A stretch of 64,000 bases of DNA from Acinetobacter sp. 10FS3-1 (GTDB lineage Bacteria; Pseudomonadota; Gammaproteobacteria; Pseudomonadales; Moraxellaceae): NCBI RefSeq assembly GCF_013343215.1, contig NZ_CP039143.1, forward strand, positions 2,170,001 through 2,234,000, in the 5' to 3' direction. Positions within the stretch are counted from its first letter, which is position 1, and the number at the start of each line of letters is the position of its first letter. Positions 1 to 8,733 of this stretch are shown here, piece by piece. The notes under the pieces are model-generated. The model was not told the origin of the DNA, did not search any database, and saw only the letters and a list, made by a program, of their open reading frames with translations. The position numbers were made by a program, and so were the translations under genes.

Positions 1-1
1 C

Positions 2-310
2 CAGAAACGTAAGATTTCCGTGTTTACCCGACATTATCAGATGCCAGCACTTTTGGCCTCGAATGTCGATTTGATCGCCACCTTGCCTAGCCGGATTGCA
101 CGCTTGCAAGCCAAAAATCAAAACTTGCAGATTAAAGATCCGCCCTTTTATATTCCAGAGTTTGAGTTGAAAATGGCATGGTGCCCTCTATTGCATCATC
201 ATCCGGCCCATCGCTGGTTACGTCAGCTCATTCTGTATGTGGCACGTCAAATGATTGAAGAAGAAAACCGCGAGTTTATGCTGAATAATTCGCAATTTTC
301 ACACTATTAA
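2..310 (+). CDS. LysR-family transcriptional regulator, C-terminal part
   Basis: The left edge of the window cuts this gene, leaving about 102 C-terminal residues in the frame starting at base 2. The visible part begins QKRKISVFTRHYQMPALLAS and continues with a 'DLIATLPSRIA' stretch. This is the typical second half of a LysR effector-binding domain, where 'R-I-x-V-x-T-x-H-F' is followed by 'D-L-V-A-T-x-P-x-R-x-A'. It ends with the usual 'HHHPAHRWLRQLI' type segment. The DNA-binding helix-turn-helix lies outside the window, so the regulated genes cannot be inferred. A terminator follows directly, so it is a transcription-unit end. Confidence 0.75.
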   Translation, partial: QKRKISVFTRHYQMPALLASNVDLIATLPSRIARLQAKNQNLQIKDPPFYIPEFELKMAWCPLLHHHPAHRWLRQLILYVARQMIEEENREFMLNNSQFSHY

Positions 311-355
311 ATTGAATAGCGTCTAAATTCTTCTTTTTTAAGCTTATACTGTAAG

Positions 356-392
356 GACTTGAGAGCTGCTGTTTACCTCTCAAGTCTTTTTT
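356..392 (+). terminator. Intrinsic terminator after the LysR gene
   Basis: GACTTGAGAG (356-365) pairs perfectly with CTCTCAAGTC (377-386) around an 11-nt loop and is followed by six T residues. Confidence 0.85.
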
Positions 393-436
393 GTGTTAAA
401 AATATTCCAATATAATACTAATCCACAGGTGAATTT

Positions 437-1759
437 GTGAGCCTCTTTCAAAACATCGTGGTTATCCTGATACTGATCGCGGGGGCTGGTTTTTTATCTT
501 TAACAGAAATCGCGCTCGCCGGTGCCCGCAAAGTCAAACTGAAAATTTTGGCCGAAGCAGGAGATAATCGCGCTCAAAAAGTTTTAGATTTACAAGGAAA
601 TTCTGCTGACTTTTTTGCCGCTTCTCAAATCGGTTTAAATGCGGTTGCTATTCTCGGCGGTATTTTGGGGGAAGGTGCTTTCCGCCCTTATATCATTGAG
701 TTTATTGCACGTTTTTATCAAGGTCCCTGGGCAGAAACCATTGCTTTCTCGCTGTCATTTACTATCGTCACCTCGCTTTTTATTTTATTTGCCGACCTGA
801 TGCCCAAACGTCTGGCGATGATTGCGCCTGAAAAAATTGCCGTTTCGGTCATTAACCCGATTCAGGTCTTTATCTTGGTCTGTAAACCGCTTGCCTGGTT
901 TATCAATGTCATTGCTAACATGCTGTTTCGCCTGTTTAAGGTCAATACTGTGCGTGATGACAATATTACCTTTGATGATATTTCAGCGGTAATGGATGCA
1001 GGTGCACAAGCTGGCGTCTTACAAAAGCAGGAACATCATTTCATTGAAAATGTGTTTGAGCTTGAAGAGCGTAATGTGCCTTCAAGTATGACCACGCGTG
1101 AAAATGTGGTGTATTTCACCTTAAACGAAACTGAGGACAGTATCCGCCAAAAGCTGGCTGAATATCCTTATTCCAAGTTTCTGGTCTGTAATGAACATAT
1201 CGATGAAGTAATTGGTTATGTAGATGCCAAAGATATTTTGGTGCGGATTTTAAATAACCAAAAAATCAACCAGCTGAATGAATCCACGATTCGTAATGTA
1301 TTGACTATTCCAGATACATTGACCCTGTCTGAACTGCTGGACCGTTTTCGTTCTACCAAAGAAAAATTTGCTGTGGTTATCAATGAATATGCCTTGGTGG
1401 TCGGCGTGATTACCCTGTCCGATGTCATGATTACCGTGATGGGAGACTGGGTCACTCCTCTGGAAGGCGACCAGCAGATTATCAAGCGCGATAGTAATTC
1501 CTGGCTGATTGATGGCAGTACGCCTATTGAAGACATGAAACATGCGTTAGAAATCAATGAAATGCCGGATCAGGACAACTATGAGACTCTGGCCGGTTTT
1601 ATGATGTTTAAGTTGCGTAAGATTCCTCGTCCTGCCGATGTCGTCCTGCATGCTGGTTATAAGTTTGAAGTGGTAGATGTTGACCATTTTAAAATTGACC
1701 AGCTTTTGGTGACCCGTATGTTAGAAATTAAAGATGAATCCCCACAGGAATCAGAGTAA
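437..1759 (+). CDS. CNNM/CBS/CorC-type membrane protein (YtfL/PaeA-like)
   Basis: A 440-residue inner-membrane protein of the hemolysin C / CorC superfamily. Residues about 1-190 form the CNNM (DUF21) membrane domain with four hydrophobic segments and the 'SLTEIALAGARKVKLKILAE' start. A CBS pair spans about 210-330 and a CorC_HlyC cap domain spans about 345-430. The N-terminus (AxRKxKLKxLA, 'QIGLNAVAILGGI') is close to enterobacterial YtfL. YtfL was renamed PaeA after evidence that it helps export putrescine and cadaverine, so polyamine export is a reasonable but unproven role here. The start is GTG at 437 with an AGGTG ribosome site just upstream. A second small membrane gene follows 44 nt later and may be cotranscribed. 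Confidence 0.8.
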   Translation: MSLFQNIVVILILIAGAGFLSLTEIALAGARKVKLKILAEAGDNRAQKVLDLQGNSADFFAASQIGLNAVAILGGILGEGAFRPYIIEFIARFYQGPWAETIAFSLSFTIVTSLFILFADLMPKRLAMIAPEKIAVSVINPIQVFILVCKPLAWFINVIANMLFRLFKVNTVRDDNITFDDISAVMDAGAQAGVLQKQEHHFIENVFELEERNVPSSMTTRENVVYFTLNETEDSIRQKLAEYPYSKFLVCNEHIDEVIGYVDAKDILVRILNNQKINQLNESTIRNVLTIPDTLTLSELLDRFRSTKEKFAVVINEYALVVGVITLSDVMITVMGDWVTPLEGDQQIIKRDSNSWLIDGSTPIEDMKHALEINEMPDQDNYETLAGFMMFKLRKIPRPADVVLHAGYKFEVVDVDHFKIDQLLVTRMLEIKDESPQESE

Positions 1760-1803
1760 TCTGATTCCTGTCACTTCAAATACAAAAATAATCAGCGTAT
1801 AAA

Positions 1804-2082
1804 ATGAATTTTATTGCCCTTCTGGCCTGTCTGGCTTTTTATTCCGCCCTTTATCTTTTATATTTCTTTTTTGCCAAACAGCAGAATCCTTTATTGCTGT
1901 TGGCTGCCATTGGCATGCTGTGCATGACCGTACTTATGACTCCCTATCCTTTTGAGAAAAGACGGTATGGTTTTGATGCCACCCTCAACTTTGGCAACTA
2001 TCTTTATTGGCCGCTTTATAGCTGGTGGCGAGTATTTACTTTCCCAATCCGCTGGCTCTTGTCTTTGTTTTTTCATGATTAA
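1804..2082 (+). CDS. Small hydrophobic membrane protein, unknown function
   Basis: A 92-residue protein with two clear hydrophobic segments (about residues 1-23 and 30-47) and an amphipathic, tryptophan-rich tail (YWPLYSWWRVFTFPIRWLL). I recognise no family. It follows the YtfL-like gene by 44 nt on the same strand and its stop codon abuts a terminator hairpin. It is therefore probably the last gene of that unit, possibly a partner of the membrane protein before it. This partnership is inference from position only. Confidence 0.6.
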   Translation: MNFIALLACLAFYSALYLLYFFFAKQQNPLLLLAAIGMLCMTVLMTPYPFEKRRYGFDATLNFGNYLYWPLYSWWRVFTFPIRWLLSLFFHD

Positions 2083-2106
2083 AAAAAGCACCGCTCTTGG
2101 TGCTTT
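2081..2106 (+). terminator. Hairpin after the 92-residue membrane gene
   Basis: AAAGCACC (2085-2092) pairs with GGTGCTTT (2099-2106). The T tract is short, so strength is uncertain. Confidence 0.55.
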
Positions 2107-2137
2107 AATCAGGGTCTATTGCCATTGCATAAATGGA

Positions 2138-2246
2138 TTGCGCTATAAGAGCTAAAACTGAGCAGATGATGCATGAAACGAGGAAAACAGCGAGACTATT
2201 GCCAAGTTTTATAACGAAATCTGAGAAGTTTTAGCTCCATGCGCAA
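2138..2246. repeat. Long imperfect inverted repeat, possible structured RNA or MITE-like element
   Basis: TTGCGC (2138-2143) plus GAGCTAAAACT (2149-2159) are mirrored by AGTTTTAGCTC (2227-2237) plus GCGCAA (2241-2246). Seventeen paired bases are thus interrupted by a 5/3-nt internal loop and enclose 67 nt. No open reading frame or T tract explains it. I see no second copy in this window. Confidence 0.45.
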
Positions 2247-2292
2247 GAACAAAGCATAGATGAAGTGTTAACACCCCCAAATCTATCAGGCT

Positions 2293-2799
2293 TTAAACTT
2301 TAGTCAGTAAAACATCTAACACGGCCTGATAGTGAATCTGAATATCGTCTTGCAAAATCTTATAGGCATTATCGTACTGTACCATTGGCCAGCCTTCTTT
2401 CCAGAACGGAAAAATATTATGCAGGTCATGTGTGACAATAGCATCTTCACGGGCAATCGCCTGTGCAATCTGGGCCAGTACAAAAGCAGTTTCTGCGCCA
2501 TCAATTGCCAGATAATCAATCCCGCGTGCTTTTAAAATGCGGATACGGTCTTTCTTATAGCGAATCTTTTTAATCTGAGCTTCATTTAAGTGCAAGGCCA
2601 GTGCAACGGCTTCCACGAATTTCGCTTCAAATGACTGATGCAGGGCGACCAATGCCTGTTTGTGCGCTTCCTGACGACCCGCTTTACCACCCTGACGAAT
2701 GACTTCTAATGCTTCAGTATCGAGTTCATCATTCTTCATACTTTGAAGAATGTCTAGAATTTCGATGTCGCTTAAAGCCTCAGGAGATTGATCAGTCAT
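2293..2799 (-). CDS. Hypothetical cytoplasmic protein, 168 residues
   Basis: No family recognised. The product is soluble, acidic at the N-terminus (DQSPEALSDIEILDILQSM) and rich in alpha-helix-forming residues, with no membrane segment. A lysine/arginine cluster (IKKIRYKKDRIRILKAR) lies in the middle at about residues 76-92. The C-terminal half contains 'HDLHNIFPFWKEGWPMVQYDNAYKI'-type sequence. It is transcribed alone on the minus strand, convergent with the 92-residue membrane gene and divergent from the membrane gene at 2970. Its length and coding character support a real gene. Confidence 0.65.
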   Translation of the reverse strand: MTDQSPEALSDIEILDILQSMKNDELDTEALEVIRQGGKAGRQEAHKQALVALHQSFEAKFVEAVALALHLNEAQIKKIRYKKDRIRILKARGIDYLAIDGAETAFVLAQIAQAIAREDAIVTHDLHNIFPFWKEGWPMVQYDNAYKILQDDIQIHYQAVLDVLLTKV

Positions 2800-2969
2800 A
2801 CACTGTCCTTAAAAATAATCTTTAATTGACTATTTTCGCATAAATCCTAACTAAAAAACTAAAATCTTGTGCTGTCAGTGCCGATAAGTCTAAAAATTTT
2901 GTTGAGCCTATCATTCTTGGACAGATCCTCTATAGTAGGGCCAGTCTCTTCCGCAATTCTGGTTTCATA

Positions 2970-3701
2970 ATGCGCACCGAACAGGTCAGTCTTCTGTTAC
3001 AGCAACTGCAATTACTTTATCCCGCTGCCTTTAAAAGAAATTATCTGTTCTATAGCCAACTCAAGACACACGGTATATTGCTAGAAGATCGCAAGGCAAT
3101 AATTTCCTGGATTCTGGCCGGCATGATTTTTATACCGGTCTGCCTGTTGTTACGGGATTTTTTGCAGCTCTCATTTCCAAAACTGTCTGCCTTTCAGACG
3201 CAAAGCACAGCTATCTTGATAATCCTGCTCTTTCTGATGCTGGTGGTGCCTTTCATCCTCAAGCAGGTCAAACATTCTTCTTATTCTCTTTATCATGTCT
3301 TGCGCTATGCTCCACTCAAGTTGACAGTGGTCATTATTTTAGAAGGTTTAAATCTACTAGTTCTGGAAAATGAATGGGTCATGTGGGGCTTGTTCTTTTT
3401 TGGTCTAAGCGTTGGATTTGTGCGTATTTATAAAGAAAACCTGTTTCGTAGCAGTACCCAAAACCATGAATATTATCAATTGCAACAACTCCGCCGCGCG
3501 TGTTTCTGGGCTTATCGTCAAACCGTTGCCCTGCGCCTGCAATTAATTTTTTCTGCTAAAGATCACCCACAATATAAGCAACGCAAACAGCAGCTCGAGT
3601 GCTATGCCGAGCTTTATACCCGTTTGCTCAAGTCTGAATATGAGTACTGCAAAACGCTTAAATATCTCGATATAGAGACCTATCTGAATGAGCGGCACTA
3701 A
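2970..3701 (+). CDS. Membrane protein, paralogue of the gene at 4057
   Basis: A 243-residue protein with four predicted membrane segments (about residues 46-66, 80-97, 110-130 and 133-150), flanked by a cytoplasmic N-terminus and a charged C-terminal tail. The tail has 'YQLQQLRRACFWAYRQT', which matches 'VRLQKLRQLAFWAYQQS' in the protein encoded at 4057-4743. The N-terminal 'LQLLYPAAF' matches 'LQLQHPDAF' there. The two genes are therefore diverged paralogues in the same orientation, separated by tRNA-Leu. I do not recognise a named family. A role in the inner membrane is all that can be supported. Confidence 0.65.
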   Translation: MRTEQVSLLLQQLQLLYPAAFKRNYLFYSQLKTHGILLEDRKAIISWILAGMIFIPVCLLLRDFLQLSFPKLSAFQTQSTAILIILLFLMLVVPFILKQVKHSSYSLYHVLRYAPLKLTVVIILEGLNLLVLENEWVMWGLFFFGLSVGFVRIYKENLFRSSTQNHEYYQLQQLRRACFWAYRQTVALRLQLIFSAKDHPQYKQRKQQLECYAELYTRLLKSEYEYCKTLKYLDIETYLNERH

Positions 3702-3842
3702 GCCTGATCCTCTCCAGTTGTTTTAAATCAGCTTTTTACAAGGCCAAGCTTCAGTGATGGAATTTATTCGGGTTCATGAGAGATGATTCACATCTTAAGT
3801 CGCAAAACTGATTGAAAATAAAGCATTCGTAGAGAAATTTGC

Positions 3843-3871
3843 TTGCCAAGCTTTATTTCGTCCTCTATGAT
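3843..3871 (+). promoter_or_regulatory. Promoter of tRNA-Leu
   Basis: TTGCCA (3843-3848), a 17-bp spacer and TATGAT (3866-3871) predict a start about ten bases before the tRNA. The -35 region lies within an inverted repeat, AAATAAAGC (3816-3824) / GCTTTATTT. Confidence 0.75.
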
Positions 3872-3880
3872 TGCGCACAT

Positions 3881-3966
3881 GCCCGAGTGGTGAAATCGGT
3901 AGACACAGGGGATTTAAAATCCCCCGCCCACAAAGCGTGCCAGTTCGAGTCTGGCCTCGGGCACCA
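3881..3966 (+). tRNA. tRNA-Leu (anticodon UAA)
   Basis: The acceptor stem GCCCGAG (3881-3887) pairs with CTCGGGC (3956-3962), followed by discriminator A and encoded CCA. The anticodon arm is GGGGA-TTTAAAA-TCCCC, giving UAA. A variable arm and GTTCGAGTC T-loop are present, making 86 nt in all, as expected for a class II leucine tRNA. Confidence 0.96.
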
Positions 3967-3993
3967 TTTTAATTCTGGTTAAAATGGTGCAAT

Positions 3994-4023
3994 AAAAAAA
4001 TCCAGCATTAAGCTGGTTTTTTT
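3994..4023 (+). terminator. Intrinsic terminator after tRNA-Leu
   Basis: CCAGC (4002-4006) / GCTGG (4012-4016), extended by an A tract before and seven T residues after. A second perfect 10-bp inverted repeat, ACCATTTTAA / TTAAAATGGT (3963-3988), overlaps the tRNA CCA end just upstream. Confidence 0.85.
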
Positions 4024-4056
4024 GTGCCTGAATTTTCTTTGCCACCCGAAATCTTC

Positions 4057-4743
4057 ATGTCAGAATTAAAATCATTCAATTTCGCCAGATTACAATTACA
4101 GCATCCCGATGCTTTTTTTCTGAAACTGCATTACAGCCGCTTCAAGTTTAGTACGCTACAAAAAATCCAGTTTGTGATTGCCCTTAATCTGCTATCGCTG
4201 CTGATTTGTCTGCTTTGCAGTCTGGGTTCAATTGCTTTGGAATATTATTTCTTTCATGAAGCCCAAGCAGCCTTTAACATGAGTTTGATGCTGCTCATTA
4301 CGCTATTTTACCCTTATATGGCCTATATCCAGTATCAGGCCAAGTTCAGTTCCAAAGTCTATGCCGCACATCTACAGCACTGTCTGTATCTGCACATTCC
4401 AATCTTCTTGGGTCTTCTAGTTAACCTTTATCTGATTCATTCAGACTGGCTGGTTATTCTGAGTATGCTGCTGGTTTCGGTTTTATTAGGTGGAGCTACT
4501 ATTTTAGAGCCGTTTTTTAAGCCTAATACAAGCGTTCTGGATCAGGTTCGACTGCAAAAACTTCGCCAGCTCGCCTTCTGGGCCTATCAGCAATCGCGTT
4601 CTCAGTCTCCACAATATGTCCCCGATCAACCTGATCTGCCCGCCTATTATAAAAGCCTTCATATACGCTGCATGCAGGAAGAACAGCAACTTCTTCAGCG
4701 TATCCGCTTCACCAGCTTTAAAGACTATTTTAAGAACACATAA
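4057..4743 (+). CDS. Membrane protein, paralogue of the gene at 2970
   Basis: About 228 residues from the ATG at 4057. An in-frame GTG at 4024 would begin immediately after the tRNA terminator, so the internal ATG is preferred. Four hydrophobic segments are visible (for example 'IALNLLSLLICLLCSLGSIA', 'MSLMLLITLFYPYMAYI' and 'IPIFLGLLVNLYLI'). The C-terminal cytoplasmic tail contains 'LQKLRQLAFWAYQQS', shared with the protein at 2970-3701. No known family was recognised. The duplication around a tRNA suggests local gene duplication followed by divergence. The function is unknown. Confidence 0.65.
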   Translation: MSELKSFNFARLQLQHPDAFFLKLHYSRFKFSTLQKIQFVIALNLLSLLICLLCSLGSIALEYYFFHEAQAAFNMSLMLLITLFYPYMAYIQYQAKFSSKVYAAHLQHCLYLHIPIFLGLLVNLYLIHSDWLVILSMLLVSVLLGGATILEPFFKPNTSVLDQVRLQKLRQLAFWAYQQSRSQSPQYVPDQPDLPAYYKSLHIRCMQEEQQLLQRIRFTSFKDYFKNT

Positions 4744-4767
4744 AAAAGCCCTGTATTTACAGGGCTT
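4742..4767 (-). terminator. Terminator shared by convergent genes
   Basis: AAGCCCTGTA (4746-4755) / TACAGGGCTT (4758-4767). The six A residues before it give a T tract on the minus strand, so it mainly serves the gene at 4782-5096. Confidence 0.8.
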
Positions 4768-4781
4768 GAAATGATTGGGTG

Positions 4782-5096
4782 TTACCATTCACGGTTAGCG
4801 ACCAGCTCTTCCACCTCGAGATCAAACAGACCAAGCTCCTGTACCACCATCATCATGGCTTCTGCAATATAATCTGCAGCCGTACCATCCAGAGAAGAAT
4901 CCAGATCTTCAAACTGCGGCTTCATGGCATTAATTTCAGCAACCGCAAGATGTGCAAGTGGATATACCTCTTGCTCAGTCAAACCGGACTTTGACACTTT
5001 TTCAGCGAAACGCTCAATGTGCTGCTTAACCTCAGCAACCAGAATATCGGGATAATATTCATCATCGAACATAGGGAGAAGTAAATCTGCAAACAT
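4782..5096 (-). CDS. DUF5713-like small protein
   Basis: A 104-residue acidic, soluble protein. The order 'MFDDEYYPDILVAEVKQHIE ', then 'LTEQEVYPLAHLAVAEIN', and the C-terminal 'DLEVEELVANREW' resemble the DUF5713 family (typically 'DxxYYPxxLVxKV' with a terminal 'ELIATRDW'). The biochemical role of that family is not known to me. It lies upstream of folP on the same strand's reading direction (folP is transcribed towards it, 99 nt apart), but it has its own terminator, so it may be the last gene read after folP. Confidence 0.6.
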   Translation of the reverse strand: MFADLLLPMFDDEYYPDILVAEVKQHIERFAEKVSKSGLTEQEVYPLAHLAVAEINAMKPQFEDLDSSLDGTAADYIAEAMMMVVQELGLFDLEVEELVANREW

Positions 5097-5195
5097 TACA
5101 GGTACTCTAAAAGATGATAGTCAAATAAGCGTGCTGTATAACACATTGCTGATCAAAAGCCAAACAGCCCGCTGTGGCCACCTGTCTTCCAGTTA

Positions 5196-6050
5196 TTAAA
5201 TTGCCTGCTGCATCGCCTGCCAGATCTTGATTGCGTCTACGGTGGCTTTTACATCATGGACACGCACCATGCAGGCCCCTTGCTGGATACTGAGTAAATG
5301 TGCGGTTGCCGAGCCTACTGCGCGCTGCTCTGGGTCTGTAGCGTCCAATACCGCTCCAATAAAACGTTTACGTGATAATGCCGATAAAATCGGATAGCCC
5401 ATCTCAGTCAGTTTATAAAACTCTTGAAGTAATTTCAGATTTTGCTGGGCATTTTTAGCAAAGCCAAAGCCTGGATCAATCATGATATGTTCAGGCCTAA
5501 CTCCCGCGTCCAGAGCATCCTGAACCCGCTGGCCCAGTTCACGCATGACGTCCTTAGTGACATCCTGATATTGATCTAGATTGTTCATGGTGGTCGGCTC
5601 ACCACGCATGTGCATGACAATCACGGGGATATTCAACTCTGCCGCAGTTGCTAATGCCAGCGGACGAGTCAGCGCACGTACATCATTCCAGATATGTGCG
5701 CCTGCTTTGACCGCAGCCTTAATCACTTCTGGCTCTGAAGTATCAATGGAGATAATCACATCATGTTTGGCCAGTGCCTCAACCACCGGCACCACTCGAC
5801 GGATTTCTTCTTCTACTGTGACTACAGATGCACCGGGACGGGTAGATTCCCCACCAATATCAATAACTGTTGCACCTTCTGCTAGCATAGCCAGTGCCCG
5901 CACGAGTGCAGCATCTTTAGAGTTGTGTCGTCCGCCATCGCTAAAGGAATCTGGAGTCACATTTAAAATCCCCATTACCTGCGGCTGAGACAAATCCAGG
6001 GTTAAACGACCAAAATTCCAGATTTGTGGACGTAGCGGCTTCAGCTGCAT
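5196..6050 (-). CDS. folP: Dihydropteroate synthase
   Basis: A 284-residue enzyme that condenses p-aminobenzoate with 6-hydroxymethyl-7,8-dihydropterin pyrophosphate to give dihydropteroate in folate synthesis; it is the sulfonamide target. The sequence shows the TIM-barrel pterin-binding signatures 'MGILNVTPDSFSDGG' (residues 26-40), 'IDIGGESTRPG' (63-73), 'NDVRAL' and the substrate loop 'ALSRKRFIG', with a closing 'RVHDV'. The length is normal for the family. In many gammaproteobacteria folP directly follows ftsH. Here an acetyltransferase gene and an ftsH terminator separate them, so folP probably has its own promoter. Confidence 0.96.
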   Translation of the reverse strand: MQLKPLRPQIWNFGRLTLDLSQPQVMGILNVTPDSFSDGGRHNSKDAALVRALAMLAEGATVIDIGGESTRPGASVVTVEEEIRRVVPVVEALAKHDVIISIDTSEPEVIKAAVKAGAHIWNDVRALTRPLALATAAELNIPVIVMHMRGEPTTMNNLDQYQDVTKDVMRELGQRVQDALDAGVRPEHIMIDPGFGFAKNAQQNLKLLQEFYKLTEMGYPILSALSRKRFIGAVLDATDPEQRAVGSATAHLLSIQQGACMVRVHDVKATVDAIKIWQAMQQAI

Positions 6051-6135
6051 GTGTAATCTCCATGATAAATTTGCGACTTATTGTCCATGTTCTATCAGAC
6101 AACGCAAGCTGTGTTCTGCCTGGCCTGTAAAAGAA

Positions 6136-6663
6136 TCAGGCATGATGTTCTGAAAACTGCTCTAGTTTGGCTTTTACCTCGAACCATTCGTTCTGAAGAG
6201 TACTAAACATCACCGTATCACGAATGGTCTTGCCATCTTTTCTTAGGGTATGACAGCGTAGGGCACCCTCTTGTCTAGCACCTAAAACCTGAATTGCTGC
6301 CTGACTCCACAAGTTCAGATGATCAGTTCTAAACGCAACCACTTGAGCCTGTAAGATTTCAAAGGCATGTTTCAGCAATAAGTATTTGCAGGCTGGATTG
6401 ACATGAGTATCCTGAAATCTTTGTGCATACCAAGTATAGCCAATCTCAAGTCTAGGAATTTCTGGCTTAATATCATGATCACTGATTGAACCAATGGCTC
6501 GATTGCTCTGCTCATCAATCACTGCAAAAGCTAGACCTTCATCCCTCGCCTGCTGCACTAAAGCTTTCTCAATATAGACTTCAACTGTTTCTGGATAAGG
6601 TGCAGAGGCATAAAAAACCTCTCTCAATTTATCATCAGCACAGGCAAGTTTCAGATTCTCCAT
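6136..6663 (-). CDS. GNAT-family N-acetyltransferase (RimJ/RimL type)
   Basis: A 175-residue acetyl-CoA-dependent acetyltransferase. It has 'FAVIDEQSNRAIGSISDHDI' (beta 2-3), 'RLEIGYTWYAQRFQDTHVNP' (beta 4), 'KYLLLKHAFE' and 'VAFRTDHLNLWSQAAIQVLGARQEGALRCH'. The 'N-x-W-S-x-x-A-I-x-x-L-G-A-x-x-E-G' segment is typical of the RimL-like Acetyltransf_3 family. The classical acetyl-CoA P-loop (Q/RxxGxG/A) is degenerate, as it often is in this branch. It sits between ftsH and folP, where related genomes usually have nothing. The substrate is unknown; protein N-termini or small amines are possible. Confidence 0.8.
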   Translation of the reverse strand: MENLKLACADDKLREVFYASAPYPETVEVYIEKALVQQARDEGLAFAVIDEQSNRAIGSISDHDIKPEIPRLEIGYTWYAQRFQDTHVNPACKYLLLKHAFEILQAQVVAFRTDHLNLWSQAAIQVLGARQEGALRCHTLRKDGKTIRDTVMFSTLQNEWFEVKAKLEQFSEHHA

Positions 6664-6793
6664 ATGCGCTCGATAAAGGCTCTAATCGTACTCCGTATCC
6701 ACTGGAGACTAATAAATTCGTGTTGATTTTATAGCTCTTTTATTTTTATAAGCTCCGCAATTTAACCTACTTTGCAGCAATTTTTATAGTTAT

Positions 6794-6818
6794 AAAAAAA
6801 CCACCCGAAGGTGGTTTT
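6794..6818 (-). terminator. Terminator downstream of ftsH
   Basis: AAAACCACC (6797-6805) and GGTGGTTTT (6810-6818) pair around a CGAA loop. The A tract on the plus strand gives the T tract for the minus-strand ftsH transcript. Confidence 0.9.
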
Positions 6819-6828
6819 AATTTTTCAC

Positions 6829-8733
6829 TTAGTTCGCTGGTAATGGCGGAGGAGTCATCGGACCATCGTTCGGTGTTACATCAATTACAGGGTTTTCTGC
6901 AACATACACCTTCGGTGGTTGAGGCTCACGACCTTCCATGATGTCTCGAATCTGTTCACGATCAATCGTTTCCCATTCCAGCAGGGCTTTCACCATTGCA
7001 TGTGCGATATCTTTGTTATTTTCAAGGATATCTCGTGCAACCTTGTATTGCTCATCAATGATGCGGCGAACTTCAGTATCCACCTGTTGCTGGGTAGCTT
7101 CAGAAATCGTACGACTACCAATACTGCCCATGAAAGATTGCTGTGAATCATCTTCATAGACCATGACGCCCAATTTGTCAGACATCCCGTATTTGGTCAC
7201 CATTGCACGTGCCATTTTAGTTGCACGTTCAAAGTCATTCGATGCACCTGTTGACATCTGGTTAATAAAGACTTCTTCTGCAATACGGCCACCAAACAGG
7301 ATTGAAAGCTCATTCAGCATCTTGTCTTTATAATGACTGGTCTGGTCGTGTTCAGGCAACTGCCAGGTCACACCTAACGCCCAGCCACGCGGCATGATCG
7401 TTACCTTATGCACCGGGTCTGTACCTGGAAGCATTTCAGCCACAATCGCATGACCAGCTTCATGATAAGCCGTTGCACGACGCTCTTCCTCACGAAGTAC
7501 CATCGATTTACGCTCAGGCCCCATATACAACTTGTCTTTGGCATCTTCAAAGTCATGCATGTCGACCGTGTTTTTGTTACGGCGTGCGGCAAATAATGCT
7601 GCTTCGTTTACCAGGTTGGCCAGCTGTGCACCAGAGAAGCCCGGTGTACCACGCGCCAGCACTTTGACATCGACCCCTGTGGTAGAAGGCAGTTTTTTCA
7701 GGTGAACATTTAAAATTTGTTCACGACCTTTAATGTCTGGCAGGCCAACCATCACTTGACGGTCAAAACGGCCCGGACGCAGTAAAGCTTTATCCAGCAC
7801 GTCTGCACGGTTCGTTGCAGCAATCACGATAATGCCTTCATTACCTTCGAAACCATCCATCTCAACCAGCATCTGGTTCAGGGTCTGTTCACGTTCATCG
7901 TGACCGCCACCCGTACCTGAACCACGGTGACGACCGACTGCATCAATCTCATCAATGAAAATAATACATGGCGCATGACGTTTTGCCTGTTCGAACATGT
8001 CACGCACACGAGATGCACCCACACCGACAAACATTTCAACGAAGTCAGAACCTGAAATACTAAAGAATGGAACTTTGGCTTCACCAGCAATTGCTTTGGC
8101 CAGCAGGGTTTTACCTGTACCCGGAGGACCGACCATCAATACGCCTTTGGGAATGGTCGCACCAAGACGTTTGAACTTTGCAGGATCTTTAAGAAAATCA
8201 ACAATTTCAACTACTTCTTGCTTGGCTTCATCACAACCAGCCACATCAGAAAAGGTCACTTTGATCTGGTCTTCAGAAAGCATTTTCGCTTTAGATTTAC
8301 CAAAGCTCATCGGGCCATTCTTGCCACCTGCGCCACCACCCATGTTGCGCATAAAGAACATGAATAACAGAATGATCAAAAGCACAGGGAAACTTGCAAT
8401 TAGCAATTGCATGAGCAGACCTTGGCGCTGAGGTGCTTCACCTTCAACCACCACATTATTCTTAATCAGGCTTGGCATCAGTTCAGGATCCTGAACTGCC
8501 GGACGAATACTTTCAAACTCTGAACCGTTTGATTTTTCGCCACGAATCCTTTCGCCGTCAATTGTAACTTGTTTAATTTGGCCAGCATTGACCGCGGCAA
8601 CGAACTCTGAATAGTTCATTGTAGTCGGTTGATTGCGGTCACTGACGTTGCTGAAGATGAGCACCAGCACACCCAGTATCACGAGCCACAATACGGCATT
8701 CTTAAAAAGATCGCTCAAAGCTTTATTTCCCAT
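6829..8733 (-). CDS. ftsH: ATP-dependent zinc metalloprotease FtsH
   Basis: A 634-residue membrane-anchored AAA+ protease that degrades misassembled membrane proteins and short-lived regulators. It has membrane segments at about 10-28 and 106-128 with a periplasmic domain between them. The AAA module carries Walker A GPPGTGKT (202-209), Walker B IIFIDEID (257-264) and the second-region-of-homology arginines (RPGRFDRQ, 319-326). The zinc protease motif HEAGH is at 424-428. The length matches E. coli FtsH (644). It lies 118 nt downstream of rlmE in the same direction, the classical rlmE-ftsH order. Confidence 0.98.
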   Translation of the reverse strand: MGNKALSDLFKNAVLWLVILGVLVLIFSNVSDRNQPTTMNYSEFVAAVNAGQIKQVTIDGERIRGEKSNGSEFESIRPAVQDPELMPSLIKNNVVVEGEAPQRQGLLMQLLIASFPVLLIILLFMFFMRNMGGGAGGKNGPMSFGKSKAKMLSEDQIKVTFSDVAGCDEAKQEVVEIVDFLKDPAKFKRLGATIPKGVLMVGPPGTGKTLLAKAIAGEAKVPFFSISGSDFVEMFVGVGASRVRDMFEQAKRHAPCIIFIDEIDAVGRHRGSGTGGGHDEREQTLNQMLVEMDGFEGNEGIIVIAATNRADVLDKALLRPGRFDRQVMVGLPDIKGREQILNVHLKKLPSTTGVDVKVLARGTPGFSGAQLANLVNEAALFAARRNKNTVDMHDFEDAKDKLYMGPERKSMVLREEERRATAYHEAGHAIVAEMLPGTDPVHKVTIMPRGWALGVTWQLPEHDQTSHYKDKMLNELSILFGGRIAEEVFINQMSTGASNDFERATKMARAMVTKYGMSDKLGVMVYEDDSQQSFMGSIGSRTISEATQQQVDTEVRRIIDEQYKVARDILENNKDIAHAMVKALLEWETIDREQIRDIMEGREPQPPKVYVAENPVIDVTPNDGPMTPPPLPAN

